From assembly GCF_007954355.1 (NCBI RefSeq), contig NZ_VOLR01000018.1:34262-98261 (forward strand): a stretch of 64,000 bases of DNA, given 5' to 3'. Under the pieces are notes generated by a model. The model was not told the origin of the DNA. It did not search any database and saw only the letters and a program-made list of their open reading frames with translations. Source of the stretch: Colwellia hornerae. GTDB lineage: Bacteria; Pseudomonadota; Gammaproteobacteria; Enterobacterales; Alteromonadaceae. Positions 48,746 to 57,618 of this stretch are shown here, piece after piece (within the stretch, counting starts at the first letter, position 1; the number at the start of each line of letters is the position of its first letter). The position numbers and the translations under genes are program-made.

Positions 48746-49354
48746 TTAGCCAAATTGAGCCGCTTTTTGATAAGCTGGTCTTTTTCTGATGTTAACGAGA
48801 TAGTCTTTAGTTTTGCCTTTGTTTTCTAACAAACCAATACTTTCTGCAATCTCGAGTATCACTGTCATCATAATATCAGCAGCACTAAAAGAATCACCAG
48901 CAAAATAACGCCTTACGCTTAAAGTATTTTCGATATATGAAAAATCAAGATGATTTTCTTTAGTAATATAACCGTCAAGAGGCTGAGTGCCTTCACGAGT
49001 TTCCATTGACATCAGTAATGTCGTTATCACAGGTAAGCTTAACGAACCTTCGGCGAAGTGTAACCACTCTAAATAATGATAATATTCATTACAATCAATG
49101 CTGGGCCTTAAATTGCTTGACGTTGCATGGTTAAGAATATATTCCATTACCGCTCCAGACTCACACAAAGTAACCTCGCCATCAACGATAATAGGCGCTT
49201 TCGCTAGCGGATGAATTAATTTTAAACTTTCAGACGCTAAATTTGTGATGGGGTCACGTTGATGTTTAACAACGTTGTAAGGCATATTAAGCTCTTCTAA
49301 CAACCAGATAACGCGTTTAGATCGTGATTTGTTAAGATGGTGTATGGTAATCAT
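48746..49354 (-). CDS. Glutathione S-transferase
   Basis: I start at the ATG at 49354 (AAGGA lies 11 bases upstream). An ATG at 49375 would add seven residues without a Shine-Dalgarno. The 202-aa protein has a thioredoxin-like N-terminal domain (ITIHHLNKSRSKRVIWLLEEL, then KAPIIVDGEVTLCESGAVMEYI) and a helical C-terminal domain (YFAGDSFSAADIMMTVILEIA). It would conjugate glutathione to electrophiles. The upstream region contains several GTAAG/CTTAC dyads, suggesting a dedicated repressor. Confidence 0.89.
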   Translation of the reverse strand: MITIHHLNKSRSKRVIWLLEELNMPYNVVKHQRDPITNLASESLKLIHPLAKAPIIVDGEVTLCESGAVMEYILNHATSSNLRPSIDCNEYYHYLEWLHFAEGSLSLPVITTLLMSMETREGTQPLDGYITKENHLDFSYIENTLSVRRYFAGDSFSAADIMMTVILEIAESIGLLENKGKTKDYLVNIRKRPAYQKAAQFG

Positions 49355-49386
49355 GTTTACATTTTTCCTTGCCATTTATTGCTATT

Positions 49387-49470
49387 ACTTACAAAGTAAG
49401 TGACGCTTGGTAATTAAGGTTAAATCTTACCTTTTATATATGTAAGTTAGCTTACCATATATTTAGGTAA
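49387..49470. promoter_or_regulatory. Cluster of GTAAG/CTTAC dyads upstream of the GST gene
   Basis: ACTTAC-AAA-GTAAGT (49387-49401), AAGGT-N8-ACCTT (49416-49433) and GTAAG-TTAG-CTTAC (49442-49455), then GGTAAGG just after, lie within 84 bases in front of the GST-crotonase pair. Repeated dyads of one half-site are typical of operators. Which regulator binds cannot be told. Confidence 0.55.
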
Positions 49471-49482
49471 GGCTTTGTTGTG

Positions 49483-49680
49483 TTAAATGATATTTGAACG
49501 CAACAACCTAAGCAAAATACCTTCGACATATTCAAGCGTCAGTAACATAGAAGGTATTAAGCTAAAATCAATAACAAGTAATAAAAGTAGCCAATTAATT
49601 AGGCCAATAGAAACGCCTTTAGCGTAACTGACGATACCTTGTAAATCATTTTGAACAACCGTTAACCCTATGCCCATCAT
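49483..49680 (-). CDS. Possible small membrane protein
   Basis: A 65-codon frame with a long hydrophobic stretch (GLINWLLLLLVIDFSLIP, about residues 27-44) followed by an acidic/basic tail. It fills part of a 500-base gap between two minus-strand genes. There is no Shine-Dalgarno before the ATG and I recognise no family. It could be a real small membrane protein or chance. Confidence 0.28.
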   Translation of the reverse strand: MMGIGLTVVQNDLQGIVSYAKGVSIGLINWLLLLLVIDFSLIPSMLLTLEYVEGILLRLLRSNII

Positions 49681-49796
49681 AATTCAAAATATACCAATAG
49701 CTGCGCTTTTGTCTTGTAAATGTAACTAATTCAGTACTATAGGTGTTTTTTATCAGTGTTCCTTACTATCTATTGGATAAAAGTTTTGTATGATTT

Positions 49797-49831
49797 TCCA
49801 ACATCCAACATCCAACATCCAACATCCAACA
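49797..49831. repeat. Heptanucleotide tandem repeat (ACATCCA)
   Basis: Four full ACATCCA copies plus partial copies on both sides lie between the nitroreductase stop and the small frame. The copy number may vary by slippage. It is outside any confident gene. Confidence 0.85.
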
Positions 49832-49888
49832 TTGTCTTAAACAAAACATATTACTAATGACGACTTATTAATTGTTATATGTGAGCCG

Positions 49889-50551
49889 TTACTTAAAAAA
49901 GCTAACCGCACCGGCCATATCTTCGCGGTTAGTACGAGTTTTATTTATTGGCGCATTTATATCAGCGTAGCCAAATGACATACCAAACAAAATACCTCTT
50001 TGTTCTGGTAAGTTTAAAGATTTTTTGATTGGATCTGGAAACTGCCCCAATGCACCTTGCATACAATTTGATAGACCGTGCTCAGCCATAATTAGTGAAA
50101 GGGTTTGCGCATATATACCTAAGTCAACCGCACCCATAATATCGAGATATTTATCCATAGTAAAAAATGCCACGTGGGGAGCATTAAAAAAACTCCAATT
50201 GCGGATCATCGCTTTTTGACGACCGAGTTTATCTTCACGGGTAACACCAATAGCACTGTAAAGTGCATTGGCTGAACCAAATTGACGGTCTCTATGGATG
50301 CCTTCATATTTAGGTAGCCAGTTAAAATCTGGATTTGGTGGTGTGCCACTCATAACTGTAGAGAGTAAATCATTTTTCAGTGATTCTTTCTTTTCCCCAG
50401 ACACCACACAGGTTTGCCAAGGTTGTACATTGCAGTTTGATGGTGACCGTTGTGCTTGTGTAAAAATAGCGTCTAATAATGCTTGTTCGACAGGTGTTTC
50501 TAAATAAGCACGCACTGAATTACGTTCTTCTAAAAGGGTGGTTAAAGACAT
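49889..50551 (-). CDS. Nitroreductase-family flavoprotein
   Basis: This 220-aa FMN enzyme starts with the family signature RNSVRAYLETPV and continues AQRSPSNCNVQPWQ, the FMN-binding region. It ends with FGMSFGYADINAPINKTRTNRE. It reduces nitroaromatics, quinones or enones with NAD(P)H. AAGGAG lies 5 bases before the ATG. It is divergent from the acyl-CoA dehydrogenase at 51016. Confidence 0.9.
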   Translation of the reverse strand: MSLTTLLEERNSVRAYLETPVEQALLDAIFTQAQRSPSNCNVQPWQTCVVSGEKKESLKNDLLSTVMSGTPPNPDFNWLPKYEGIHRDRQFGSANALYSAIGVTREDKLGRQKAMIRNWSFFNAPHVAFFTMDKYLDIMGAVDLGIYAQTLSLIMAEHGLSNCMQGALGQFPDPIKKSLNLPEQRGILFGMSFGYADINAPINKTRTNREDMAGAVSFFK

Positions 50552-51015
50552 TGAGACTCCTTTATTATTTTAAAATAGTCTCACCTTAAGGGATGTGATT
50601 TATGAGACTTAGCATTGTTGCAATTAAATTTTGGGAAACGTTTAATCAATTATCAACAGATACAAATCACTTAAAAAAGTGATCTATACTTGTTACAAGA
50701 GGGTATAAATAGACACTGTAATAAGCTTAAAAAATATTTAAGCGCACTTCTGATGGTAAAACTGTTACCTTTTTAAAACCAATGAATAATTATTATCACG
50801 CTCTATTCTAAAATCATATAGTAAGTGGGGATTTTTCACTGGTTATTTCAGAAGCGCATTAACGTTTATTATATGGATACTGAATAGTTAGAGATAAATT
50901 AAATTCATTTGACTAATTTATCCCATATCGATAATATCAGTGGTATGACCACTTGGTTAAAGCAATGTTGAATAGTGAAGTCAACGGTTAATAATAAATT
51001 TTTGGAGTCAATAGA
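50552..51015. other. Divergent intergenic region with operator-like site
   Basis: These 464 bases hold no gene that I can support. They separate divergent nitroreductase and dehydrogenase genes and contain the degenerate third copy of the LysR-type dyad at 50882-50906. Confidence 0.5.
50882..50906. promoter_or_regulatory. Degenerate third copy of the LysR-type dyad
   Basis: GAATAGT matches the left arm perfectly and is followed, after 11 bases, by TAAATTC (4 of 7 right-arm matches). It is then followed by ATTTGACTAATTTAT, resembling the flank at the other two sites. It lies 110 bp before the dehydrogenase ATG. Confidence 0.4.
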
Positions 51016-52812
51016 ATGCCTGAATATAAAGCCCCAGTTCGTGATATTAAGTTTGTAATGCAAGAATTATTAGACTGCGACAAACACTATAAAAAATTAG
51101 GTTACGATGATGCTAGTGAAGATATGGTCGACGCTATTATCTCAGAAGCAGCCAAGTTCACCGAACAAGTGATTGCACCCTTAAATCAAATCGGTGATGA
51201 GCAAGGTTGTACGTGGACAGACGGTGTAGTAACCACGCCAGATGGTTTTAAAGATGCTTATCAACAATACGTTGAGGGCGGCTGGCCAACATTATCTCAA
51301 AGTGAAGAGTTTGGTGGGCAAGGATTACCTTATTCTCTTAATGCTTCTATTAGTGAAATGATGTCGTCTGCTAATCATAGTTTTGCAATGTATCCTGGTC
51401 TAAGTCACGGGGCACAAGCAACAATTGAAGCTCATGGCACCAGTGAGCAAAAACAGCAGTATATGCCTAAACTAGTTGAAGGTAGCTGGACAGGCACAAT
51501 GTGTTTAACTGAATCACATTGTGGTACTGATCTAGGTATGTTGCGCACTAAAGCTATACTAAACGATGATGGTAGCTATGCGATTACCGGTACAAAGATA
51601 TTCATTTCAGCCGGTGAACATGACTTATCAGATAACATTGTTCATATTGTTATCGCACGCCTTCCAGGTGCTCCTGAAGGTAGTAAAGGTATTTCTTTGT
51701 TTATTGTTCCTAAGTTTAATGTCAATGAAGATGGCACAAAAGCAGACCGAAATGCTGTGAGTTGTGGTTCAATCGAACATAAAATGGGTATAAATGCTAA
51801 CGCTACTTGTGTTATCAATTTTGATAGCGCTAAAGGGTTTTTAATTGGACAAGAGAATCGTGGCCTACATTGCATGTTTACTTTTATGAATGCTGCCCGT
51901 TTAGGTGTAGCAATGGAAGGTTCTGCAGCAGCTGAAGCAGCATTTCAAGGTTCATTAGCTTATGCAAAAGATCGTTTACAAATGCGTTCTATTAGTGGTG
52001 TAAAAAATCCAGATGGGCCAGCTGATCCTATTATTGTGCATCCTGATGTTCGCCGTATGCTACTTACGCAAAAGTCTATTTCTGAGGGCGGTAGAGCACT
52101 AATAGGTTATTTGTCGCAATTAGTTGATATAACTCACGCATCAGATGATGCCGATGTTAAAGCGGATGCAGAAAACAAATTAGCCTTATTAACACCTATT
52201 GCAAAAGCATTTTTAACAGAGTTAGGTTTTGAGTGTACAAGTCATGGTGTACAAGTTTTTGGCGGACATGGTTTTATAAAAGAATGGGGTATGGAACAGC
52301 TGCTACGTGACACTAAAATTAGTTGTATTTATGAAGGTACAACGGGTATTCAAGCGTTGGATTTATTAGCCCGTAAAATTTTAGGTAGTAAGGGTCAAAT
52401 TTTAAAGCCGTTTATGACTGACATTGCTATTTTTTCGAAAGACAATGCCGACAATCCAGCAATGAGTGAGTATGTTAGTACCTTAAACTCATACGCTAAA
52501 CAATGGCAAATGATCACCGGTGATATTGGTCAAAAAGCCATGAAGAATGCAGATGAAATTGGTGGTGCTTCAGTTGATTACTTGATGTTTGCCGGTTACG
52601 TTACTTTAGGCTACTTCTGGGCGAAAATGGCCTCTGTAGCGCAAAGTAAGCTAAAAGACGGCGGCGAAGATGAAGCGTTTTATCAAGCTAAAATCAAAAC
52701 AGCAGCATTTTACTTCCATCGTATACTTCCTAGAGCTCAAGGTCATGCAGCTTGTATCGAAGGTGGCGTAGACTCGATGATGGCTCTAGCAAGTGAAGAC
52801 TTTGCATTTTAA
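51016..52812 (+). CDS. Acyl-CoA dehydrogenase with C-terminal domain (FadE-type)
   Basis: This 598-aa dehydrogenase is of the large class common in marine gammaproteobacteria. It starts MPEYKAPVRDIKFVMQEL, has GTMCLTESHCGTDLGMLRTKA, then TGTKIFISAGEHDLSDNIVH, and the catalytic Glu in IYEGTTGIQALDLLARK (about 440). A C-terminal helical domain (about 465-598) follows. It performs the first step of fatty acid beta-oxidation, giving electrons to ETF. GGAG precedes the ATG. It is followed by a very strong terminator, so it is transcribed alone. Confidence 0.94.
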   Translation: MPEYKAPVRDIKFVMQELLDCDKHYKKLGYDDASEDMVDAIISEAAKFTEQVIAPLNQIGDEQGCTWTDGVVTTPDGFKDAYQQYVEGGWPTLSQSEEFGGQGLPYSLNASISEMMSSANHSFAMYPGLSHGAQATIEAHGTSEQKQQYMPKLVEGSWTGTMCLTESHCGTDLGMLRTKAILNDDGSYAITGTKIFISAGEHDLSDNIVHIVIARLPGAPEGSKGISLFIVPKFNVNEDGTKADRNAVSCGSIEHKMGINANATCVINFDSAKGFLIGQENRGLHCMFTFMNAARLGVAMEGSAAAEAAFQGSLAYAKDRLQMRSISGVKNPDGPADPIIVHPDVRRMLLTQKSISEGGRALIGYLSQLVDITHASDDADVKADAENKLALLTPIAKAFLTELGFECTSHGVQVFGGHGFIKEWGMEQLLRDTKISCIYEGTTGIQALDLLARKILGSKGQILKPFMTDIAIFSKDNADNPAMSEYVSTLNSYAKQWQMITGDIGQKAMKNADEIGGASVDYLMFAGYVTLGYFWAKMASVAQSKLKDGGEDEAFYQAKIKTAAFYFHRILPRAQGHAACIEGGVDSMMALASEDFAF

Positions 52813-52915
52813 TTAAGCATCAGCTTTATTGATAATTAAAAAATAATTATTGGTAAACAGATAGATATCTATCCACTTTACACGGTTAAGATATTTTAAA
52901 CGACTATTAAACTAA

Positions 52916-52964
52916 TGCCTAATATTTAGATTTAAATCTGAATGTTAGGCATTTTTTATTTTAC
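52916..52964 (+). terminator. Strong intrinsic terminator after the acyl-CoA dehydrogenase
   Basis: AATGCCTAA and TTAGGCATT form the base of a nearly continuous hairpin. The inner ATTTAGATTT/AAATCTGAAT pairs with one G-T pair, and a T-tract follows. Confidence 0.9.
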
Positions 52965-53298
52965 AGTAAGGTAAATAATCCATTTACAAACCATGCCTCG
53001 CTAAATAACTATTTAGGTAATTAATGAGAGTTGATTTAACTACTTGGTTGCGCTAATAAGTTGATGAGCTAGGTTTCGTTATTGATGTCGACTTGGTTGT
53101 GTACCTTATCGCTGAATATTTATTATCACTTTTAAATTATCTTTGTTGTTTTATATCAGCTTAACGTTATTGAGTTATCTCCAGCTAGATATAATCATTT
53201 GATTTTATCTAATATTAGTATAAATTAATTATCGGTTATAACGAGGGCACCAACGAGATGTGTCGATAACATATTGTTATAAAATTAAGGAATTGGCG
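52965..53298. other. Non-coding gap
   Basis: No gene, repeat or RNA is recognisable in these 334 AT-rich bases between the terminator and the small membrane protein gene. Confidence 0.45.
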
Positions 53299-53562
53299 AT
53301 GCCAACAAATAAACACAAACGAAAAGCTTCATCACATGCTAAATCTAATAAAGGAAAAAACACAGAATCAACCGGTCTGATCATTTCACACCCTCAGGTT
53401 TTTATTTATGTTGGTTTGTTTTTTGTTGTGTTGGGGATATATTTATTAGCCTTTGAATCTCAGGATAACGCACTATTTGGTCTAGCTATGCTTTCTCTTG
53501 TGGCGGGAGTAGTGACAACTTTCTATGCAAATTTTACGCTATCAAAAAAAAAATCCCGCTAG
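53299..53562 (+). CDS. Small two-helix membrane protein of unknown function
   Basis: I start at the ATG at 53299 with AAGGA 7 bases upstream; the longer frame begins at 53260. The 87-aa protein has a basic, Lys/Ser-rich N-terminal tail (about 1-30) and two membrane helices (about 35-55 and 60-80), ending in LSKKKSR. The positive ends place both termini inside the cytoplasm. I do not recognise a family. Confidence 0.65.
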   Translation: MPTNKHKRKASSHAKSNKGKNTESTGLIISHPQVFIYVGLFFVVLGIYLLAFESQDNALFGLAMLSLVAGVVTTFYANFTLSKKKSR

Positions 53563-53807
53563 GGTAGGCTTTTAAAGGGACTTAAGTGGTAAGAACCTTT
53601 AATATCCTGCTTATCCTGCTTATCCTGTGCTTTATGCTAGCTATTTGGCTTCGCGCGGAACCAGAGCGGTACATTAATTAAAAGCATCGATGATTTTATT
53701 TATCATCGTTGAGCCCGAACTCTGGTAAATCTTTAACAAAGCATGCTCTAGCAATATAATGCTAGCTGATTATCATCCAGGGTTAAAACTGTGTAACTAG
53801 AGAGTAT
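53563..53807. other. Non-coding gap with short repeat and hairpin
   Basis: It contains two and a half copies of a 9-base CTTATCCTG repeat around 53604-53627 and a perfect CGATGAT/ATCATCG hairpin (53688-53708). No gene is seen. No T-tract follows the hairpin. Confidence 0.5.
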
Positions 53808-54353
53808 ATGAGATATTGGACGATTATCTGCCTTGTACTTCTATCGAGTGCTTGTACCCATAACAACTGGCGGACCGCGAGCAGAGAGCCTGCGGGTATT
53901 GCATCATTACCCAATGACGATAGTAGAGCCATCGTAGAATTCTATGCTGCGGATGCTTTTAGTTGGCGTGGTTGGTTTGCTGTTCATCCTTGGCTTGCAA
54001 TCAAAGAAGAAAAAGCAACAGAATATAGTGTTTATGAGGTTACTGGTTGGCAAGTAAGACAAGGTTTATCGGCAATAAGGCAATATCAAACCCTAACACC
54101 AGATAGATACTGGTATGGTTCAAAACCGGTATTATTACTTTCTATCAAAGGTGATAAAGCGGCAAAGCTTATTCCTAAAATTCAGGCAGCGATCGCACTT
54201 TATCCTTGGGTAAATGAATATAGTATCTTCCCAGGTCCTAATAGTAATACTTTTATCGCTTGGATAGGTCTGCAAATCCCCGAGCTCGAACTTGAGCTAC
54301 CATTAACTGCTATTGGCAGTGGCTACGCAAACAAAGCGCTAGCTACCCGTTAG
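53808..54353 (+). CDS. DUF3750 lipoprotein
   Basis: This 181-aa protein has a lipoprotein signal with lipobox SSAC (about residues 13-16) and the conserved DUF3750 pattern: AFSWRGWFAVHPWLAIKE, TEYSVYEVTGW and NSNTFIAWIGLQIPELELELP. Family function is unknown. It should be attached to a membrane facing the periplasm. GAGAG precedes the ATG. It is convergent with the HD-GYP-like gene, 47 bp apart. Confidence 0.83.
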   Translation: MRYWTIICLVLLSSACTHNNWRTASREPAGIASLPNDDSRAIVEFYAADAFSWRGWFAVHPWLAIKEEKATEYSVYEVTGWQVRQGLSAIRQYQTLTPDRYWYGSKPVLLLSIKGDKAAKLIPKIQAAIALYPWVNEYSIFPGPNSNTFIAWIGLQIPELELELPLTAIGSGYANKALATR

Positions 54354-54400
54354 TGCTTATCGATTAGAAAATTTATGTTATTTAATTGCTAGGTAGTTCA

Positions 54401-55636
54401 CTAAATTATTGGATTGATTAACTTTAAAAAATATTCTTTATTAGTTGATATATTATCAATTTTAATTGGATAATGAAGTACCTGGTTGAAATAGTTAGCA
54501 AATTGTGAGATTTGTAGCACTAGTTTTCTGGCGTCATTAATAAACATAGTACAAATTTGATTATCTTTAAGCTCTTCTCTGTCTATTTGGAATGGCTGCT
54601 GTGATGTCTCTGATACCCATAATGCGCTTCTAAGTTTAGCTTGGATAAAATTCATTTCTGGGTTGCTAGCATTCAAGGTGTTTGCCCATTTAATGACTTT
54701 TGATAATTGGTCGTATAGATGATTGCCGTAGGCTTGCTGGTGGGTATTTGTTTGGATACTTTCTTGCATTATTGCTAACAGTGGCCTTTGTAAATGATAA
54801 GAATAAATAGAGCTCGTTTTTTGACTCGTCCTAAAGTCAAATCCTTCCCCTAATAGATATAGTTCTCCAATTGCCGTGTTGATGTTTTTACTTTTTCGAG
54901 TGATTTGTGAATATTGATTAGCAATTTGTGAAATTTGCGCGTATTCATGAATTTGGGTTAATTTTTTTGGGTAACCAGAGCCATCCAATTTTTCTTCATG
55001 CTGCTCTATTGATTCTAGGACTAACTTATTCTCTAATCCTGCAATTCTAGTAATTTCTTTACTTAAAATAGGATGAACTAGCCTGGCATCTTTCATTGTA
55101 CTGTTCAATCGAGCGTAACCTATATTTTCAAAAAATAACACAGAGATCAGTTCAGATAATTCGGTTGGAGAATAGTTATTCGCTTTACCTATGTGGGTGC
55201 CGAACACTAAATTGATTAAAGTGTTTTGGTAAGCTGACGGGTTGATATGCGAAAATATACTGAGGTGGTCAATGATTTTCTTAGGGATAGATCCGCTTTT
55301 TATATAATCAGCAATAGTTGTTAGCGTTGCTGTTAGTTGAAAGTTATTTAAAACAGGATTTGATTTAGCTAAATCTAGAATCGGCGCTAATAAATCTTCC
55401 GTGGTTTTATCTTCGGTAAGAGCAATGACATCTTCATGGCCGATTATACCTTCTTTTTGTAAGCTAGTTAATTTTTCGCGTATTTTGTCTGTAATTTCAG
55501 TGCCGGCTTTTAAAAAAACTCTTTTTCCTTGTGGGTCGGTAATATCTTTATTGATCCCGTATTCCATTCCTGAATTTAAAATATTAGTTGAAAACTGTTT
55601 AGAAGTTTCTTTAACAAGTTGGTTAATAATGTTCAC
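54401..55636 (-). CDS. Degenerate HD-GYP-like protein
   Basis: This 411-aa protein starts at GTG with AAGGA 6 bases upstream. The middle resembles an HD-GYP domain: a GYP-loop motif HEEKLDGSGYPKKL (about 216-229) is well kept. The metal-binding HD pair expected in a context like LLHDIGK reads LFFENIGY (about 167-174), so both metal ligands seem lost. It is therefore more likely a c-di-GMP-related binding or scaffold protein than a phosphodiesterase. The N-terminal part includes a short DPQGKRVFLKAGTEI segment. It is divergent from the periplasmic binding protein gene. Confidence 0.75.
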   Translation of the reverse strand: MNIINQLVKETSKQFSTNILNSGMEYGINKDITDPQGKRVFLKAGTEITDKIREKLTSLQKEGIIGHEDVIALTEDKTTEDLLAPILDLAKSNPVLNNFQLTATLTTIADYIKSGSIPKKIIDHLSIFSHINPSAYQNTLINLVFGTHIGKANNYSPTELSELISVLFFENIGYARLNSTMKDARLVHPILSKEITRIAGLENKLVLESIEQHEEKLDGSGYPKKLTQIHEYAQISQIANQYSQITRKSKNINTAIGELYLLGEGFDFRTSQKTSSIYSYHLQRPLLAIMQESIQTNTHQQAYGNHLYDQLSKVIKWANTLNASNPEMNFIQAKLRSALWVSETSQQPFQIDREELKDNQICTMFINDARKLVLQISQFANYFNQVLHYPIKIDNISTNKEYFLKLINPII

Positions 55637-55930
55637 ATTCGATCCTTGAATTAATTTTCTACTGCCAGTTCTATCTGTTAACTGTAGGAATGATTTCAGT
55701 TATTTGCAAAGCGTCTTATAAATTAGCTGATAAGTTTTTTATCAGTACCTTAAGGTCGTTTTAATTTGTGGTGAAGAAAATAATAATTTAATTATTTTCC
55801 TTTTGAAAAATATAATGCTTGTTATTGTACTTATCGGTAATAACTGTTGAACGGATTAAAATAGCGTAGATGTGATTTTAAAAAATATAACATATACTCA
55901 AGGACAGCTTTTTAAGAGATTAATTTCCCT
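55637..55930. other. Divergent promoter region
   Basis: These 294 AT-rich bases between two divergent genes hold no visible gene. Both promoters should lie here. Confidence 0.4.
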
Positions 55931-56680
55931 ATGAAAATTACACTATCTAAATTTAGGCTGCTGATTTTAATTTCATTATTATCTAGTGTTGCCGTTGCCG
56001 AAGACGTTTTAATGGCGTTTAGCCAAGAAATTCCTCCTTATGTTTTCGAAAAGTATAATAATGGCATTGAAATAGATATTATTTCTGCTGCTTTAGCCCA
56101 TAAAGGTCATATTTTAAAACCACTCTATTTTCCATTAGGTCGAATTCCTATCGCCTTTCGTAATAACTTAGTGGATGCAGCAATGGGGGATATGGGGGAT
56201 GATTTATCATTAGAAGGAGGTGTTTATGCTGACCCTGCTGTAATTTATGACAATGTATTTATTACTCTGAAAAGTCGTAATATTTCGATAAAAAGACCAG
56301 AAGATTTGGATAAATTACTTGTTGTTTCTTTTCAAGGAGCCGAAAAACGTTACCCTAAGTGGTTAAAAAAAGTAACAGATGAAAACAGATTCTATGGTAT
56401 TAGTGATCAATTGACACAAGTAAAATTACTGCATTTAGACCGATATGATGTGGTATTAAGTGACCGATATATTTTCAAATATTTTGCTAAACAAATAGAG
56501 TCTTTGAATGCACTAGATACGGCAGAGGTTGATGAATATAGTTTTACTATTGTTGACCCTGATGATTATCGACCGGTATTTAGAAATATCAAGATAAGAG
56601 ACGACTTTAATTTAGGATTAAAAAAAATAAAAGCCAGTGGAGAGTACCAAAAAATATATGATAATTACATGGGATTATAA
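55931..56680 (+). CDS. Periplasmic substrate-binding protein, family 3-like
   Basis: This 249-aa protein has a signal peptide (cleavage after SVAVA, about residue 23) and then the family 3 solute-binding pattern: FSQEIPPYVFEKYNNGIEIDIISAAL, a switch at RNNLVDAAMG, and the C-terminal KKIKASGEYQKIYDNY. Family members bind amino acids for ABC importers or act as sensor domains. No transporter permease or ATPase is adjacent, so it may be an orphan or a signalling component. Confidence 0.85.
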   Translation: MKITLSKFRLLILISLLSSVAVAEDVLMAFSQEIPPYVFEKYNNGIEIDIISAALAHKGHILKPLYFPLGRIPIAFRNNLVDAAMGDMGDDLSLEGGVYADPAVIYDNVFITLKSRNISIKRPEDLDKLLVVSFQGAEKRYPKWLKKVTDENRFYGISDQLTQVKLLHLDRYDVVLSDRYIFKYFAKQIESLNALDTAEVDEYSFTIVDPDDYRPVFRNIKIRDDFNLGLKKIKASGEYQKIYDNYMGL

Positions 56681-56908
56681 TTTTTAAGCTATTTAAATAA
56701 GTCTTGCTATTTTATCTAACCCAGTTTTATTATAATCGTTAATAGCGTTCCAAACTGCTAATTAATTACACTTTATTCCGACAAATTATTAAACATTTTA
56801 TTAAAAGGAAAGCTCACACTAATATATTCAAAGTGCTAATATAGAGTATTATTCACTTTATTAGATTATCAAGAAAATGTTAGTTTTACTTCCTAAGATA
56901 GGATGTAG

Positions 56909-57586
56909 TTGAACCTAGCTCAAATAACTTATTCTGGCGGTGACACAACACTGTTCGAGTCAATATCCAATGACATTGCCGAAAAGGGCTACAGTATTCG
57001 CCCCTATGCTCTGCCAGAAGATTTAACCCGTCTGTTATTAAATCATCTTATTGAACTGCCCACTGAAAAATTTAAACGTGCGGGGATAGGTCGTGCCAAA
57101 GATCATATGATTAATGATTTTATACGGACAGATGAAATTAGTTGGATCGCGCGTAACAACGAAGCTAGTTGTGCTTGGATAAACTGGACAGAGTCATTGC
57201 AAGCTTATCTTAATAGGCGTTTGTTTCTGGGATTATTTTCTTTCGAAAGCCATTTTGCTCATTATGCAAAAGGAGATTTTTATAAAAAACACAAAGATGC
57301 TTTTAAAGGTGAAGGTAATCGGGTGTTATCTGTAGTGGTATACCTTAATCAGCATTGGTCTGCTGATGATGGGGGAGAGTTAGTGATTTATGATAAAAAT
57401 TCACGTGGTTCGACAGTCATTGATAACAGTAAAATAACAGTATTACCCAGTTATGGCACGATAGTCGTTTTTTTAAGTGAAGAGTTTCCTCATGAAGTAT
57501 TACCTGCTAAGCGAGACAGATACTCGATAGCAGGTTGGTTTCGCTTAAATAACAGTATTGATAATAATATTGATCCGCCAAGTTAA
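56909..57586 (+). CDS. 2-oxoglutarate/Fe(II)-dependent oxygenase
   Basis: This 225-aa protein starts at TTG with AGGA 5 bases upstream; the next in-frame ATG is over 60 codons inside. It has the 2OG-Fe(II) facial triad: His and Asp in KKHKDAF (about 127) and His in FPHEV (about 194), followed by an Arg in RDRYSIAGWF that binds 2-oxoglutarate. The fold resembles prolyl hydroxylase-type enzymes (SKG6/PHD group) that hydroxylate proteins. The target is unknown. A small protein of unknown function follows after 32 bp. Confidence 0.85.
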   Translation: MNLAQITYSGGDTTLFESISNDIAEKGYSIRPYALPEDLTRLLLNHLIELPTEKFKRAGIGRAKDHMINDFIRTDEISWIARNNEASCAWINWTESLQAYLNRRLFLGLFSFESHFAHYAKGDFYKKHKDAFKGEGNRVLSVVVYLNQHWSADDGGELVIYDKNSRGSTVIDNSKITVLPSYGTIVVFLSEEFPHEVLPAKRDRYSIAGWFRLNNSIDNNIDPPS

Positions 57587-57618
57587 TGAGAAACTTATGA
57601 ACATTAAGAGCGTAGGCA

